Positions 1 to 12,980 of a stretch of DNA of 64,000 nucleotides are shown here, one piece after another. The notes under the pieces are model-generated. The model was not told the DNA's origin. It saw only the letters and a program-made list of their open reading frames with translations, and searched no databases. This stretch comes from Volutella citrinella (taxonomy: Eukaryota; Ascomycota; Sordariomycetes; Hypocreales; Nectriaceae): positions 1,302,001-1,366,000 of the forward strand of contig JAWZSP010000009.1 of assembly GCA_034401135.1 (NCBI GenBank). Reading direction: 5' to 3'. Each line of letters starts with the position of its first letter. Within the stretch, counting starts at the first letter, position 1. Both the position numbers and the translations under genes were made by a program.

Positions 1-3000
1 GGCTGAGAATGCCGCTCGGCTGGGTCGCTGAAAAGGTTACATCGTTGTCGGCGCAAACTAAAAATCCCAAGGGAGATTTGGTCATCAAACTACAGACGTG
101 GCTTGTTGGGCATGATGCTGCTGGAGCCTGGGCGACGAGCGAAGGCAGGGATATCCTTTGACTCTCGCCAAATATATCCCCAGTAGGCAATTATTCCACC
201 CACGCCAGCAATATTGACACCATGCGAAACCGACTGACTGCTACTCTGCCACGCCCAATCCCTGATTGCTTGGCATTAAACGATACGCGAGCGTCGCCGA
301 TACATGATACGATACATGCACTTCCCACATCGGCTCCCCCCCGGATGCAGCTCCGCGAGCTCACGGGACAGATAACGGGTCTTGATCTGGGTCCAGGGCT
401 CGAGGAGGCCGCGGCCTCCGAGTAACAGCACCGATCCTGTTGGGCCCAACAACCAACGACACCGGCGCAGAGGTAAACCATCACGCCGGCCCGCAACGGG
501 ACCAGGACAGACGTGAAGAGCCGGCTGTCGCCAGCGAGGCCCAGTTGGAAGAAGCAAAACCCGACGGCTTTGGAGCCTAAAGATTACAAGATTGCAACGA
601 CCGGCAAGTCTGGCGCCAGTCCCACCAGTTCATGCGAGGCGCTGAAGCGGTTCCCAAAGTCTAGAGATGCGCCGCTGTGAGTGTGGGCTGGGGAAGGGGA
701 AAAAAAAGCAAAGAGCGATCTGGAAGAATGACGGCCAACATGCGATCGGCCAACTCCCCCCTGGCGCTTCGTTCCTTCGCGCAGCCTCGCAATCATGGGC
801 GGCGCGCGCGTGCCGTTGATAAACAGACAATGCGCGGGCCAATGCCGACTTGGGAGTTGCTTCGGCAGCCTGTTACTCGCTCGCGATGATGGCCTCAATA
901 TCGATATCATCACCTGCTGGTTCCCCTAGCCCCATTCCGCCCGACGCCGCGGCCGACTGCGGGCTGCAGGAAGCACCCACCGCCCACCTCCTTCATCAGT
1001 CTCGCCGTCATGGTTGCTGCTGAACAAGCGTCACGCTTACCGGCATTCGGATCTTGGCATCACCTCGGATTCTACATCCAGTGCCGAGCCGACCGACAGG
1101 GCCTCCAGCTCTGGCCCTGGGCTTGGGGGACCGACGGGGCTAGTCCAGGACCGGCGGCGCCGTGGCAAGTCTAAAAACAGAGTTTGTGCAGTGGCCTTCT
1201 CGACGAGCCCGTCTCAGGGCCAAGCGTGACTAGCCCCCCCAGTGCTGGGTTGGGGAGAGGAGGCCTTGGAGGCGTCCTGCCTTAGTTGCTGCGTTTCGAA
1301 CATGTAGAAAAAGCGTCCGCCGTTTCCTTGACGCCATCCGCGTGGTTAGCTCCAAGGCGGCATATGAGACAACTGCCGCAGCTTCCCTCAGTTATTCCGG
1401 AACGCCAGCCTTGGGACACCGCTTCTAGAAGGAAACCTTGTGTGTGGGCAGAGTGCAGGATCGGCCTTACGCATGGGGAGGGACTTCGGAAATGCAAGAA
1501 TTACAAAGATGCAGGATCCTGCGTATGCATGATACCCGAAGTGTCTCATGTCCTGACCGGCTTCTCGTATCGGAAGGCCAGGCGCCACCCGGCTCGTTTT
1601 CCGATATTCATAAACAGGAAAACCACTCTCTCTGGAGTATCCCTTGTTGGTAGGAGTAGTAGTGTCGGCGGGTAGGGCCTCTGCATAGTTAAGGTAGTAT
1701 GTAGCATCGATGCCACCGTGGATAACGGTTCAACACAACACAGCGAATGACATGGGTGACAGCAAACACGCGAACGTTAATGCTGCTGGGTCAGAGCTGG
1801 AAAGCTCCGGGGAAGGGAGCAAAGAGCTGGGATGGATACCCCTTCAAATTCCCGGCAGCTTGCTTGCAACCTTGCTTGTTTTTGCCCAATGCAGTTTGGA
1901 CTAGGTACTTGGCCAGCATCAAGCATGAGGTACAGAAGCCCCAGAGCTGGGCAGAGGGGGTGTCAAGGTAGGACCCTTGGGCGCCGATGGATGGGGCTTG
2001 TCGATCAATCAGCCGCCAGGACGGCCGCCTTACAATGGCGCAAGACCGGTGAATGAGCACCAGCGACATCGCGAGACTTCCGTTTTGGGGGCAAGCACTA
2101 GGGCAACTAGGCAACTAGGGCTGTGGTTACTCAGGGACCGTCGATATCACAAGAATGGGGGACTCTAGTACTAGTCCGGGAGGGGCTCCAGACGGGACCC
2201 GTCGAGCATTGACCATCAACATGGACTATCCGACTATGGCCGGGCGTGGTGTTGAGACGGCTCATGGCACAGTAATCACTTAGGTCGTAGCTTACGATAC
2301 CATCGGTCTAGTGTCCGATTCGATGGACGATTCGACGGACGCTTCCAGGAAGGCAGGCACTTTGGGGGCAGTCAGCAGCGACGGCTTTGTTTTTGGGGAG
2401 CTCACACTCTATTATTATTGCCGGCTAGTAGCACCCAGCGTGAGCTAGAGAGGGCCAACTTCCAACTACACGGGAAGAAGGGGTCTGCATAAGCAAAAAC
2501 GGTGACACATGCTCATGAAGACGGCTATCTTTCTTCCCAGGGACTGACCGCTCGGACGATGGGAACGACCACACCACTAGAAAAGCGAATGCTATCAGCG
2601 GCGGGCCTGCAGCGGGCCCCTTCTAGGTGTCACCCACGATTCCACATGGCAAATCTTGGAGAGTTATGACCGTGGCTTGCATCAGTGTCAGTCCGCCACG
2701 TGCCTTGCCTTCGAGGGCGTAAGGCATAGGGCGTGCAGAGGGTCCCGGGGGGTGGTCTGCTAGGCAGATGCTACTCGAGGCTACTATTATGGAGAGGATT
2801 GACGGATGGTCGAAACCTTGTTGAAGGCTTGAAGCCTGTCTGCAGCTCTAGCACCACGTAGAGATTGCCACATTTGCAATCGATCGATGAGCTACCAACT
2901 AGTAGTGCTGGTGCTTGCCCCGGGATTTTTTTACCCTTGCGCCGGCGGCTGGAAAAAGGGAAGATGGGCGGTTCTTTCGTTGCTTCTGCAGAGGATAGCG

Positions 3001-6000
3001 ACGTTCCGGTTGCTAAAAGGGTGTCGGGAAAGAAAAGGACGAAGAAAGTAAGTAGACCATGGCCCAGGCCAAAGTGTGAGTGTAGATGCGCAGGCGCGGG
3101 ACCAAGTATCTCGTCGCTGCGGCATATGGTACCACGCCAGTTGCGGCAGCATGCGCGCACCCCCCCGCGCACGAGCCAGAGCCAGAGCCGTCATTACATC
3201 GTGTCCGAAGGCGAAAAATATGTCGCCGGAGCTATTGCGCCTCCAGGCACGTCCGATGCTTGCCTGGTTCTGGTCTGGCCATGCCCTTGTCTTGCCTGCA
3301 TCAAACGGTCAAAGGCGCATGGGCGGTGGGCGCTGAAGACCGGAGAACGGAGAAGCATTTCTTATTACGCAGGACCCAGGTTGACCGGTGTGGCGGCCAA
3401 TCCTTCGACAGCCTCACACGCATGAAATCGACATGGGGCATGGCGGTCGGCATGGGCGCTGGCATGGGATTACATGGGAGGCGGTGGGTAATGGAATTGG
3501 CATTTGCAAGGGCTGCGCACATGGCTTGCACGGTTCCATTACATAGGTGGTGAAGCTTCGCGAAGAAGGTAATTATTTGCGTGCGTTCCAAACCTTGGAT
3601 AAGTGAATGTGCCGCTTCCCCCTCAAAGCCTGACCTACACCGTCAGCATCAGCACCAGCACCACCCCCCAGGAACGGAGCAGTCTGCCTGCTGTCGGCCG
3701 AACAGGAGCCAGGCTCGTGCCCGCGACAGGTGCTGGTGCTCAAACGCCACCCTTGGAGCCCCTGCATGATTCTCGAGTAACCGTCAAGACTTTCAAGGCA
3801 ACCCCTCCCTGTTACAGCGCCCATACGCTATACCACGCAGCCAACTTGAAGCGTTGGAGGTGCCAATGAGTCGCTACATTCTGCAGCAATTACTCCATAC
3901 CGTAATTCTTGGCAGTCTTGTCTTCTTCAATCCCACTCCCCTGCTAGCGCCATGATCGACCGCAGCCCCGGTAGACATCCCTGACAAGCCACGCTTTGGG
4001 CGCCGCCGGTCAGCCAGCGGTGGCATGGGTGACCCCAGCCAGCTCCCTGTAGCAGATCATCTACGATCCTGCCAGGGCGTTGTTTTTCTTCGTCCTGTTG
4101 TCAGGGGAGTGGACCAGAGCCCACATGGCCACAGCCCGGCGCTCTGCGGCCCCAGGGGCCCAGTTGCCCGACAGACAGAAAGTCGCCACCGCCTGTGCGA
4201 ATGACAGCGCCAGGCGCCAGGTACCAGCGGCTGCCAATTAATTAATGCATGCGCCCAATTCAGCCCCAGAGCACATCAGAGAGCAGAGGGAAGGAAGGAG
4301 CGCCTCGTCCGCTGTCGATTTGCTGATCAACACGTCCAGCCCACTAAAACTCAACCCAATCCACAATTCTATCCTGGACACCCATCCATTCGATGATCGA
4401 CAGCCCCTACCTTGCGCCAACACCACGGGATGCGTCCCTCGCACGTTTCTTCTCCAGATTGGGAGAAGGATAGCACATGTCTGTTGGGCGAGCATCACCA
4501 CATGGCGGACTCCCAGCGCGCCCCGATAGGCCGCCATCTGCCAGCCTTGACTCTTGGCCGGTATCACTGATTCATACCAAGCAGCAGGTCGCCATAGAGT
4601 CTAGAGCCATACATTAGTACCTTGGACGGACATCCACTCAGAGCTGCTCATAGCATGTCTCATCATGCATCCATTACACAATTGATGCTACGGAAACCGG
4701 GATTCATGGTTCCGCCAAAATAGGCGTTTCAGTGCCTCGTGGCCATCCGCCCACACAACCAATTCGGAATCTCGGATTCCCTCTTGAGTGGCGCTACACC
4801 GTTGCCTGTCCCTTCGGAAATGCACATCTTTGCTCACATGGCTCCGGATACTGCCAGCCACTCACATGGCACCCACCCCTTCTGATGCAGGCGACCGACG
4901 CCTCAGTTGGTCGGCTGTTGCTGCGCAGGTGCAAATGACTGGGCCGATCTCGTCATGCATGTCTTCGCACGCAGAAAAAAGAAGCCATCACGGCCTTCTA
5001 GCGTCGAACTCTGGGCTCACCCCACAGGCCCTCCTGCGAGGGGAGGCGACCCAACCCCTCAAGCTGCATGTGCGGAGCGAAGCCCGTCTCGTCTTCTCTG
5101 TCGTCCCGACCAATGCAACGCAACAGTCACCGCCCTCCCCTATTCGCATCTCCATCCCTCCTGCTGCTGTGGCCAACTAGGCGGCCAAGCAACCCACCCC
5201 CTCATCCAGCGATGCCCCTCCTTTGTTGCGACTGCGCTATTACTGTAGGTATGTCCAAATGGATGATGCTCATCTCTTCACCAGCGCCTTCTAGGTTTTC
5301 TAGCCCTCCTTCCAGCCCGCGGCGCAAACTGCGGTGTACCTGACGACGCTGCGCCTGTCTACGGCTGCATGTTGCAGCGACCAACATCCGCTTGCCCAGC
5401 GATTGGACCAAAAGAGTGCCCTTTTGCAACACTCACGAGCGGGCGCTGCACCACTCCACGGGCATGCACATGGCTCACACACCTTGTCTTTATTACTTCC
5501 CGTTACATACCCCTCTGTACTCTCTAGAGTCTGCAATTGTACACCTCGTCCAACAGCGCCATCCAATTTGCCTCCACAGATCCGCGCTCGGACGCTTCCA
5601 AAAGGCATCCGCGAGGCTTCTGTCGCGTGGCCTGTGTCGACCCTGAGCCGCTCGGGAGGCTGAAAGGTTCATGCCCGCATGAAGACTTGCGTGCCTAGCC
5701 AACACTGCATAAAATGTCGCAGCGAGGATGACCACACGAAATGTAGATGCGCATGTACAGAGGCGATGGATTTGCAATGGTTGCCGGACGGGCGCCGACG
5801 TTAACGGCGGATGAGCGCAATCCTGCGCCAGCGCGGTTCCTTGGATACTGCAGGCGCATTACTGATGCATTACGGGTGGCAGAAGTCTTGCCGCCCAAAC
5901 AGCCACCATAGACATGACGCGACCAGGTGCGCACATGGGCATACAGGGAGGGCGCAAAGGGCGGCCCACATCATCGTCATCACTCTTCCGGGTATCGCGA

Positions 6001-9000
6001 GACATACTTGCGCAGGCGCACATCCACGACTGCATCCACATCCACTGTCAACATGCGTCAGGATAGGTTACCCACACGCAGACACCTGTTGGATCTAGCG
6101 AGCCACCATCACACCGTATCAGACGCCGCAGCATACTAATCATTCCAACCAGGGCGCAGACGCGTCGGACGGCGTCTCCCCCATGCATACATGGCTCAGC
6201 TTCTATTACGTTTGCCTGCCGGGTTTGGTGCCACACTTCGGACGTCGGAACATGCGCGCCAAGACTGGGCATCCGTGGAAGTGCAAAACGGACTTGCTGT
6301 ATCAGGCCTCTGGTGGCAGTTGATGGGCAAGCGGACGCCAGAAACATGCGTCCAGGGACGTAGAAGGAGGTGCCATGCAGAGATGCGCCACACAAGTCCA
6401 GTCTTCCAGGCAAATCACAATCCTCCAATGGGCGGGGAATGCACCGATACTCCCCAGAAACACACCGAGAATGACGGAGCCTGCCTCAGCCTCCAAATCA
6501 TCATGTGCTTCGTGAGGGGGCAGATTCGGCTTCATCATTTGCTGGGCCTGTCTTGCCACGTTTCTTTCTTCGCCCCTTTCCCTTACAAGGCCCCAGCAGG
6601 GTCTGGTCCCAGGGACACGGGTAGGGAGATGACATCTTGCGGCCGCATTTCGCCATCATCGAAGGGCTCTAAATCGGCTGAGCCAACCACAGCTCCGGTC
6701 TGGGGAGGGGACCAGCGAAGACGGGCTGATGAAATGGAAGGCCTTTGTTCAGTCGGGTGGCATCCGACTAGCGTGCGCCGCCACCGCTATGCTGTTGCCT
6801 CTGGGCTGGAGCTTGTCGCTACTCCTCATTGTACCTCAGGCCGCTACTCCGTCTGGAAACGAGCACGGCGGGCCAAACGCCGCAAGTATCCGGATGGCGG
6901 ACGGCACAAGCCCTATTCATCGGAATGTCCAATTAACAAGAAGATGACCAGGCCACACTGGTTCCCCTAGCCTCCCCCCTATGCATTCTCGTTGCCAATA
7001 GAGATGCAACTCGAGCTGAGCAACAGCCTCCTCCCCTCCCCGGCGCACCCCTCTCCACCGAAGACCCCAAGTGGGCTTTCGTTGAGCGGCGGCCGGGTCT
7101 GGCGCCGTGGATAGAGCGCAGCAGCCAACCCGCTACAGCGCTCTGGGGCCTGGCACACGACGGTAGTGCCACGCTTGGGAGACGAGGCGCCGATGATGAG
7201 CTTGGGTTCCCCCTGCAGACCTGCTATGGGGGCCCCTACCAAGCTCAAACCCCCTCTCGCCAGCGGAAATGTTGGCCCGAGCAAAAGTGATTGGGTTGTT
7301 GGTGTTCCAGTAGGTAGCATTGCGAAGCTAGCAGCACGCGCCTGGGATTGATTCACACGGATTCACAACACCATTGGAAGGGTGAGCGGCCCCGCAAGAC
7401 CACACCAGCAATAGCAGTCGAATCTGGCATAGTCCTCGCACACGTGAACGAACTGCATGTGCTGCTGCACACGCGCTGGGTGGCCATGGATCGACGGCAT
7501 GGATCAGGGCACACGCGGAGACACCCAACGGCGGAAGAAGCAAGCACACTCGCAGTTTGGCAGGTTAGCTAGGCTAAGCCAAACGCCAAAGGGCACGAGG
7601 CAGCAGTTGAGTTTCACAAAAGCCAATCGGGATGTATTGAAGTCATCAGAAAAAAAGTCTCTTTGTTTGCCTGGTCTCCCAAAACCCGAGGAAAGTAATC
7701 GTCAATACCAGCTTGCACCGACAAGCAGAAGTCTATTATCGCAATGATGTGCACACAAAACAGACCCAAACAATGCAGCTAAAAAGGATTCTGGCATGGC
7801 ATAATATAAAAAAAACATGGGTTTTCATCATAGCTTGATAGCTCTAACCAAATATTGCTCCGTCCCAACCGTACCCTCATTTCCTGCTCCCTAAGACCCC
7901 TCCCATGTGCTCGGGGGTGTTCGGGGCATAAAATAACAAAACGCCGTTGATCAAGTAAGAATGTGAAAACAAGGCAGCGATGCGTGCAGAACAGACTAGA
8001 GAGAGAAAGGAGAAAGAGGACAAACTCCAATTGCGGGTGTGCATTTCTAATTCTCTTTTGGTGTGCGCACGCACACAGGCGGCTCTTTTGTGGTGGGTGT
8101 GGTTGTTGGCTTCGGAGCCTTTTGTGGAGGGAGGTATGTCCAGCCCACTCAAGCCCCAGGGCCGAGAAGGGAAGGGCACAGGGATGTGGAAGGGTCGACA
8201 ACGCCTAGAGGTAGCGCTGGAGTAAAGGCCCAAGACGACGTGGTGCTGTGTATCCCACGACGAGTCTGGGCTAAGGGTATATGTTTGGGGGTATGGGGAT
8301 GATGGGAGGAGAGAGGAGATGGTATGGCATGGTAGTGGGGGTTCATCTCTCATCGAGAGGCCCGCCATGTGTCCAATTGCACAAAACAACTAGCGAGGAC
8401 GGGCGTGCGTCTTTGGGGCTCTCTCTTGCCTTGCGGCCAAGTGCAACTCGCACCAAGTGGCCTTAGTCGTGCCTAGCCTATGCCTGGGAGGCCTAGGACG
8501 TTCTCAAGCCGGGCCTAGGGGCTTTGGACTTGGGGTAGCGCAAGTGGTCGCAGTCCTGGGGCCTCGCCCTGAGACCGTCAGCTACTAAGCAGCCCCGGTC
8601 CGTGACACCCGAGAGACCAGCAAGGCTTCCAGCACCACCGGACCGCCCTATGAGAGCGCCGGTCCGGGGGCAGCCGTGTTGACCCTGTTGTGCGCGGCCG
8701 TTTCCCATGGATCTGGGGCGGCCAAGGACAGTTGTCTCCGGCAGGCAGCAGACGGACGGGCCAGCCTCTAGTGAGGTGTCACAACGCAGTAGCTTGCTGC
8801 CAATCGCCTTGGCTCCAGACGCAAACGCCCCCGTTGGGGTGTTGAGAGTGAGGTGGGATGATGGTGGTGAAGAGTGCGCGCGGGTAGTCGAGATGTTTCG
8901 TTGAGAAGGGTTGCCGCCGTGGCCAGTTCCGAGGATGCTCCTAGGAGGAGCCCTATCCAGTCAGCTCGGCTCGGCGTAGTGAGTGGCGGCACCTCTGATT

Positions 9001-9075
9001 CCTGACATGCAAAACAGCGCCGGTTTGGTCTGGACCGGCTCCGAGCTGCTTTCATGAAGCCGCCCGCTTTGGCTT
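1..9075. other. Long gene-poor tract
   Basis: Nine kilobases in which I see no gene I can support. Open frames on both strands are short, and their translations look like random GC-rich DNA (many Arg, Pro, Cys, Trp and His, no recognisable family). The longest, about 259 codons at 6191-6970, has no known motif. There is no tRNA or rRNA signature and no obvious transposon protein. It may contain untranslated regions, regulatory DNA for the bZIP gene at its right end, non-coding transcripts, or small multi-intron genes that reading by eye cannot resolve. Confidence 0.5.
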
Positions 9076-10119
9076 TCAGTGGACCGAGGACTGCGCCTGG
9101 GGGTAGTAAACCGGGTAGACGGCGTTCCAGGCGGACTGCTGGTGGTGTTGGAGATAGGTCTGGGGCGCGGCGGGCATGGGAGGGTTGCCCAGGCGGAAGC
9201 CGTGGTCGACTTCCTCAAACTCCATCTTGACGTCCTTGGCCACGGGGCTGATGGTGGTCGGGCTGGTGTGGTTTGAGGGCAGCATGGACGCGGGGACGCT
9301 GGTCGGGATGTATCCAGCCTGGGCGTAGTCCTCTGCGTTTCCGGACGAAGACGGGCTCGAGACGTTGGAGGGGACGGGGCAGGGCACGGCGCTGGCCCAG
9401 GTCTCGCAGCTGGTAGCGGACATGGGCACGTAGTGCTGCTGGGCGTACTCTGGCATGGGGCTATAGTCGCCAGAGGGGAAGGGTGATGTCCGAGGGCTGG
9501 GGATGTGACCACTGCCGGTGCTGAGGTTATCGTCGTAGACGGCTGGAGGACTGGTTAGTGCCACGGGGGATTGAAGTTTGGATGCGGCGTGCTTACTGGC
9601 TCCTGAGTAGGGAGACGAATTGATGCCGACTCCCATGTTCTCCCTCAGCCGGTTCAGCTCATCTTCGAGGGCCTTGTTACGGCGCAACAGCTCCTGGACG
9701 GTCTGGTCTCGGCTCTGCTTGCTCTTGAGCTCCTCCAACTCGCGCTCCAGGCGCTCAATGTGCTCCTTGGTTCGGGCCCGGATGGCTCGCTGGGCCTCAC
9801 GGTCGTTGGCCCGCTTGCGGGCAAGTTGGGAAGGGGTCAGAGTAGAAACACTGCGGGTTCCTGTTTGATTGATATATTGGTTAGTATCCGTAGTATATGG
9901 TGATGCAGCAGCAACAACAGAGACAGGGCTCTCTGTGCGATAAGCTTGAGGGGGGGCAGCAGATCAGAATGGGTCTCCCTTACCCTTGCGCTTGGTGGAC
10001 TTCCCGGGCTCTGCTGATGATGAGCGCACCATGTTGACGGCGGTGGACGAGGAGTAGTGGGACGAGGGGTCAGAGGTAGGCCGATGGTGACGAGGGATGG
10101 ATGCTGAGGTCTGGGTCAT
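9076..10119 (-). CDS. Atypical bZIP transcription factor
   Basis: Nuclear DNA-binding regulator. Exon 1 is 10119-9984; exon 2 starts at 9860 after a 123-nt intron (GTAAGG...ACAG) that joins in phase. Within exon 2, 9596-9543 has perfect intron signals (GTAAGC, GCACTAAC, CCAG) but is 54 nt, stop-free and a multiple of three, so the protein is 288 aa spliced or 306 aa unspliced. The basic region NDREAQRAIRARTKEHIERL is followed by a leucine-zipper heptad pattern of about five turns. Counting back ten residues from the first zipper Leu to the invariant Arg puts Asp, not Asn, at the usual N-x7-R asparagine position. The C-terminal half is Ser/Pro/Tyr-rich and disordered. A family resembling this one occurs widely in Pezizomycotina. 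Target genes are unknown. Start chosen because ATG 10119 opens the exon that splices in frame; a second in-frame ATG lies about 30 codons in. Confidence 0.88.
9543..9596 (-). other. Putative 54-nt frame-neutral intron in the bZIP gene
   Basis: On the minus strand the segment starts GTAAGC, has GCACTAAC about 15 nt before the end, and ends CCAG. Its length is a multiple of three with no stop codon, so splicing or retention gives proteins differing by 18 residues just after the zipper. RNA evidence is needed to choose. Confidence 0.6.
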
Positions 10120-10767
10120 GTCCTGCAGTGACGAGGACAGGAGGGTGGTGATGATGATGCGATGTGGTGCAGGGTTGTTGTTGAAGGTCAGGGTGGATGT
10201 CTATCCAAGTCGTAACAGATGACGGACGGGGTGGAGCGGTGGGCAATGGACTTGGTTATCAACAAACTGTTCGCATAGCGATCAACCACCTGGGCTCGAC
10301 TTTGACCATCGACCTCCATGGAGCGGACCGGGGTGCAAGATATAGTAACTGGTTCGGGGTCCCTCTCTCTCGTCGTCGACGACGGGGCCAACCCAGAGCG
10401 CGATGGGGAAGGGGGGGGTGGGAGGGTGTGTGGCCCGGGGCATGGCGTGTGGGTTGGATACCTTAGTACATGGAGTACTTCTAGAGCGACCCTCCCAAGT
10501 ACAAGGTTCGGGGGTGGCTTGAAAGAAGCGTCCTTTCTGCTTCGACGCCTAGGCTGGACCTGGCCGTGACGGGCAAGGCGACACCACTAAGTTCGTTGCT
10601 GGGGGATGTCGACGGACGGGGCGGAGTGGACCGAGTAGTCGCAGAAGAAGTCAGACCGTCAGACACTCGGAGACCGGAGAACCAGAAGCCATAGACGAGA
10701 GACAGAGACCAGAGACCTCTCAGGCAGACGGGACAGGGTCGCCTTGGCCCTGGCCACCAGGAGAGAG

Positions 10768-10804
10768 GCAGCAGAAGCAGAAGCAGAAGCAGAAGCAGAA
10801 GCAG
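10768..10804. repeat. AGAAGC hexanucleotide microsatellite
   Basis: About six near-perfect tandem copies of AGAAGC read directly from the sequence, upstream of the bZIP gene and outside any supported coding region. Confidence 0.9.
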
Positions 10805-11650
10805 CTTGGGATGGAGGCTCCACAGTCGACGGACAGACCCTTCATCTCTCGTCTTTGAGCCCCGTCTGGTCTGCGTCTCGTCCATGCCATGCCATGCCAT
10901 TGCCTTGCCGGGCCATGCCTTCCCATACCTTCCCTTGCCTTTCCTTGCCGGGTCGCTCTGGCTGCGGTCTTGAGTTCCGCCGCCGTCTCTCGCTTGCCAT
11001 TCTTCGGATGCCTGTACCTGCGGATGCCCATACCAGAGCCGTTGCCGGCCGTGCCAGGCCAAGGCCAAGGCCCATCCATCCTCCATCCATGTTAGCCAGC
11101 ATCGCGTCCCTTCTGGCCGCCGACGCCCGTTTGCATTCTGCCCTTTCGTCCTTACCTTGCTGCTGCCGCCTCGCCTCCCATCCCATCCCATGCGCGCCCC
11201 AGGCCCACTGCATGCTGGGACTGGCACATGTCACTGGTGGAGCTAGCTGGATGGGCCATGGCGTTTCTGCCCTGGACTCCTGGAGCATTGGAGAGAGAGC
11301 CCATGGCCACGGCCCACCAGACCAGGTCCCCTTCTCTCCCTCTCGGCCGCCTGTTACCAGTGATGCACCCTATGCTGCTGTCCGTCCCTGCCACGGACGG
11401 GCCCCGTCCAGGGCAACCCAGCGAGCGCGAATGGGGGAGGGGGGGGGGCAACAGGGCCGAGTCTATTAGTGGGCGGCGAGGGCATGACGGGCGGAGGTAG
11501 TGGACGTGCGGTGCGGCACTGCGCCGTGTGGATGTGCGAGCCCGGCTCCGCCCTGGCCTGGGGGCGGCACCCGCATAAATGTCGGCAGAATCATCCCCCA
11601 CCCGCCCGCGCTGGGCTGAATCGAGACGCCCTGACAGGCTGGTCGGCTGC

Positions 11651-11683
11651 CTCTCCTTCTCTCTGTCTCTCTCTCTCTCTCTC
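11651..11683. repeat. CT-dinucleotide tract
   Basis: Pyrimidine tract made mostly of CT repeats. Such tracts are common in promoters of filamentous fungi; no transcription start can be assigned here. Confidence 0.85.
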
Positions 11684-12434
11684 GGAGCGACAATTAGACT
11701 TTCATCCTCTGCTGCTTCCAGAAAGGCCACGCCGATGTCCGGTCACGTATTTGCAATCAGGGCCGTGGCTGCACCTTGGCTGCTGGAGACGCCAGTACTT
11801 AGTGCCGGCGACACTTGACTGGGGGGCCCAGAATGCCAGCTGGTGGAGCCGTTTCGTTTTGGACAGGGAGCGTCCATTTCTGTCTCTCTGGGGGGGAGGG
11901 GGGGCTTCGATGCAGGTTGCGACCTGTCGCCCGCGTGGCCCAGTGCCACCCAACACCCACCCACAGCACCACCGCCTCCACCACCACCACAAGCGAAGCG
12001 CGATGACCAACCCCAAGCTGCAACCCACGAATCCTACTATTTCTCCTTCCTTCTGTCCTTGCTCGCAGCCAACGCCTGCGCCGATGTCACTTCGCCCCTG
12101 CAATACCTCGTCACCGCTGGGGGGGAGGAAAAAAATACTCGCATCCGTGCAGCTCGTGGTTGACGGCACCGCACAACGCCGACGACGGGTATGACATTCA
12201 GGTCGACCAGGGTTCTGCACGCTGCTGCTCATGGAGGCGGAAAAAGCCACAAAAACGTCTGTGCAAATGTGCCATCGCTGCCAGGCCCATGTGTGTGTGT
12301 GACGGGCTGCGTGTAGCCTTCCTGATCCGGACGCACAACGCGTTGGGAGACGAAAAATCCTCTGAAACACCGAGACCAGATCCGAATAGTCGGCATCAAT
12401 TGCTATCCCCCACTCTCCGCTCGTTGCTGAAGGT

Positions 12435-12980
12435 TTAATTCTCTGCCGCCTCATGCCCTGGCAGCCATTTCTCGAAGCATTCGACGACCAATTCGAGCAG
12501 GTCATTGTGAAATCCGTCGTCTGCGTTAGACGCCTCGCCGTGTTTCATCGAAACTCTTGCCCACTCACTGTCCCGAGTTCCTGGGTCGCCCAGGTCGCCC
12601 AGGTGGGTGCCTGTGGAAATTGGGTCATACGTGATCTGACCTGGCCCGCCCACCCGGCCGGCATCATCATGGCCGCGAGGTGAAGAGGAAGAAGATACGC
12701 CCTGTACTGGTGATTGCCGCTGATCGGAGCAGCAACGCCTCAGCGCGAGCATCGAAGCTTCTCGAGGCTGTCTTTTGCGCCTCGTGACGGCTTTACCGCT
12801 TAGCGACGAATGGCGTCAACCTGTCTGTCACTCCTCGCTCCGAACCAACATGCGCCTCTGCAGGAAAGCTTCATCAGGGCCAGCGGTGCCCTCGGCGGCG
12901 CAGTCGGCCAACTGTATCTCGTTGGCCGAAACGTCCGGGAGGGTGTATCCTTCTGTAAAGTCTAAATTGCCTTCTTCCAT
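12435..12980 (-). CDS. Tentative small hypothetical protein (two exons)
   Basis: Not recognised. An ATG at 12980 opens a natural-looking frame (MEEGNLDFTEGYTLPDV...) that stops at 12828. If a 78-nt intron, 12845-12768 (GTTCGG...GACAG), is removed, it joins in phase to a second open frame ending at 12435 and gives about 155 aa. The C-terminus looks like a helical segment (HNDLLELVVECFEKWLPGHE), preceded by a Ser/Gly/Asp-rich linker. The donor is weak and the branch site unclear, and an extra upstream exon is possible. It could equally be a decayed gene or chance. No function is proposed. Confidence 0.3.

Larger units (their letters stand above)
10120..12434. other. Intergenic tract with simple repeats
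   Basis: Upstream of the bZIP gene. Contains a hexanucleotide AGAAGC array, a degenerate CCATG/CCTTG pentamer tract around 10882-10950 and a CT tract near 11651-11683. Long open frames run on both strands (for example 10744-11469 plus, 11702-12505 minus), but they are repeat- and Pro/Arg/Trp-rich and match no family. It probably includes the long bZIP leader and promoter. Confidence 0.5.

Noticed and set aside
6191..6970. 259-codon plus-strand open frame
   Set aside because: No domain, transmembrane pattern or conserved-looking motif, and its composition resembles neighbouring random frames. Kept only as part of the gene-poor tract.
8707..8904. 65-codon plus-strand frame with a fairly protein-like end
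   Set aside because: Too short, no intron or promoter support and no family match.
11702..12505. 267-codon minus-strand open frame with Trp-rich runs
   Set aside because: The runs arise from CCA/CAC-type simple sequence. No family resemblance, and it overlaps another candidate.
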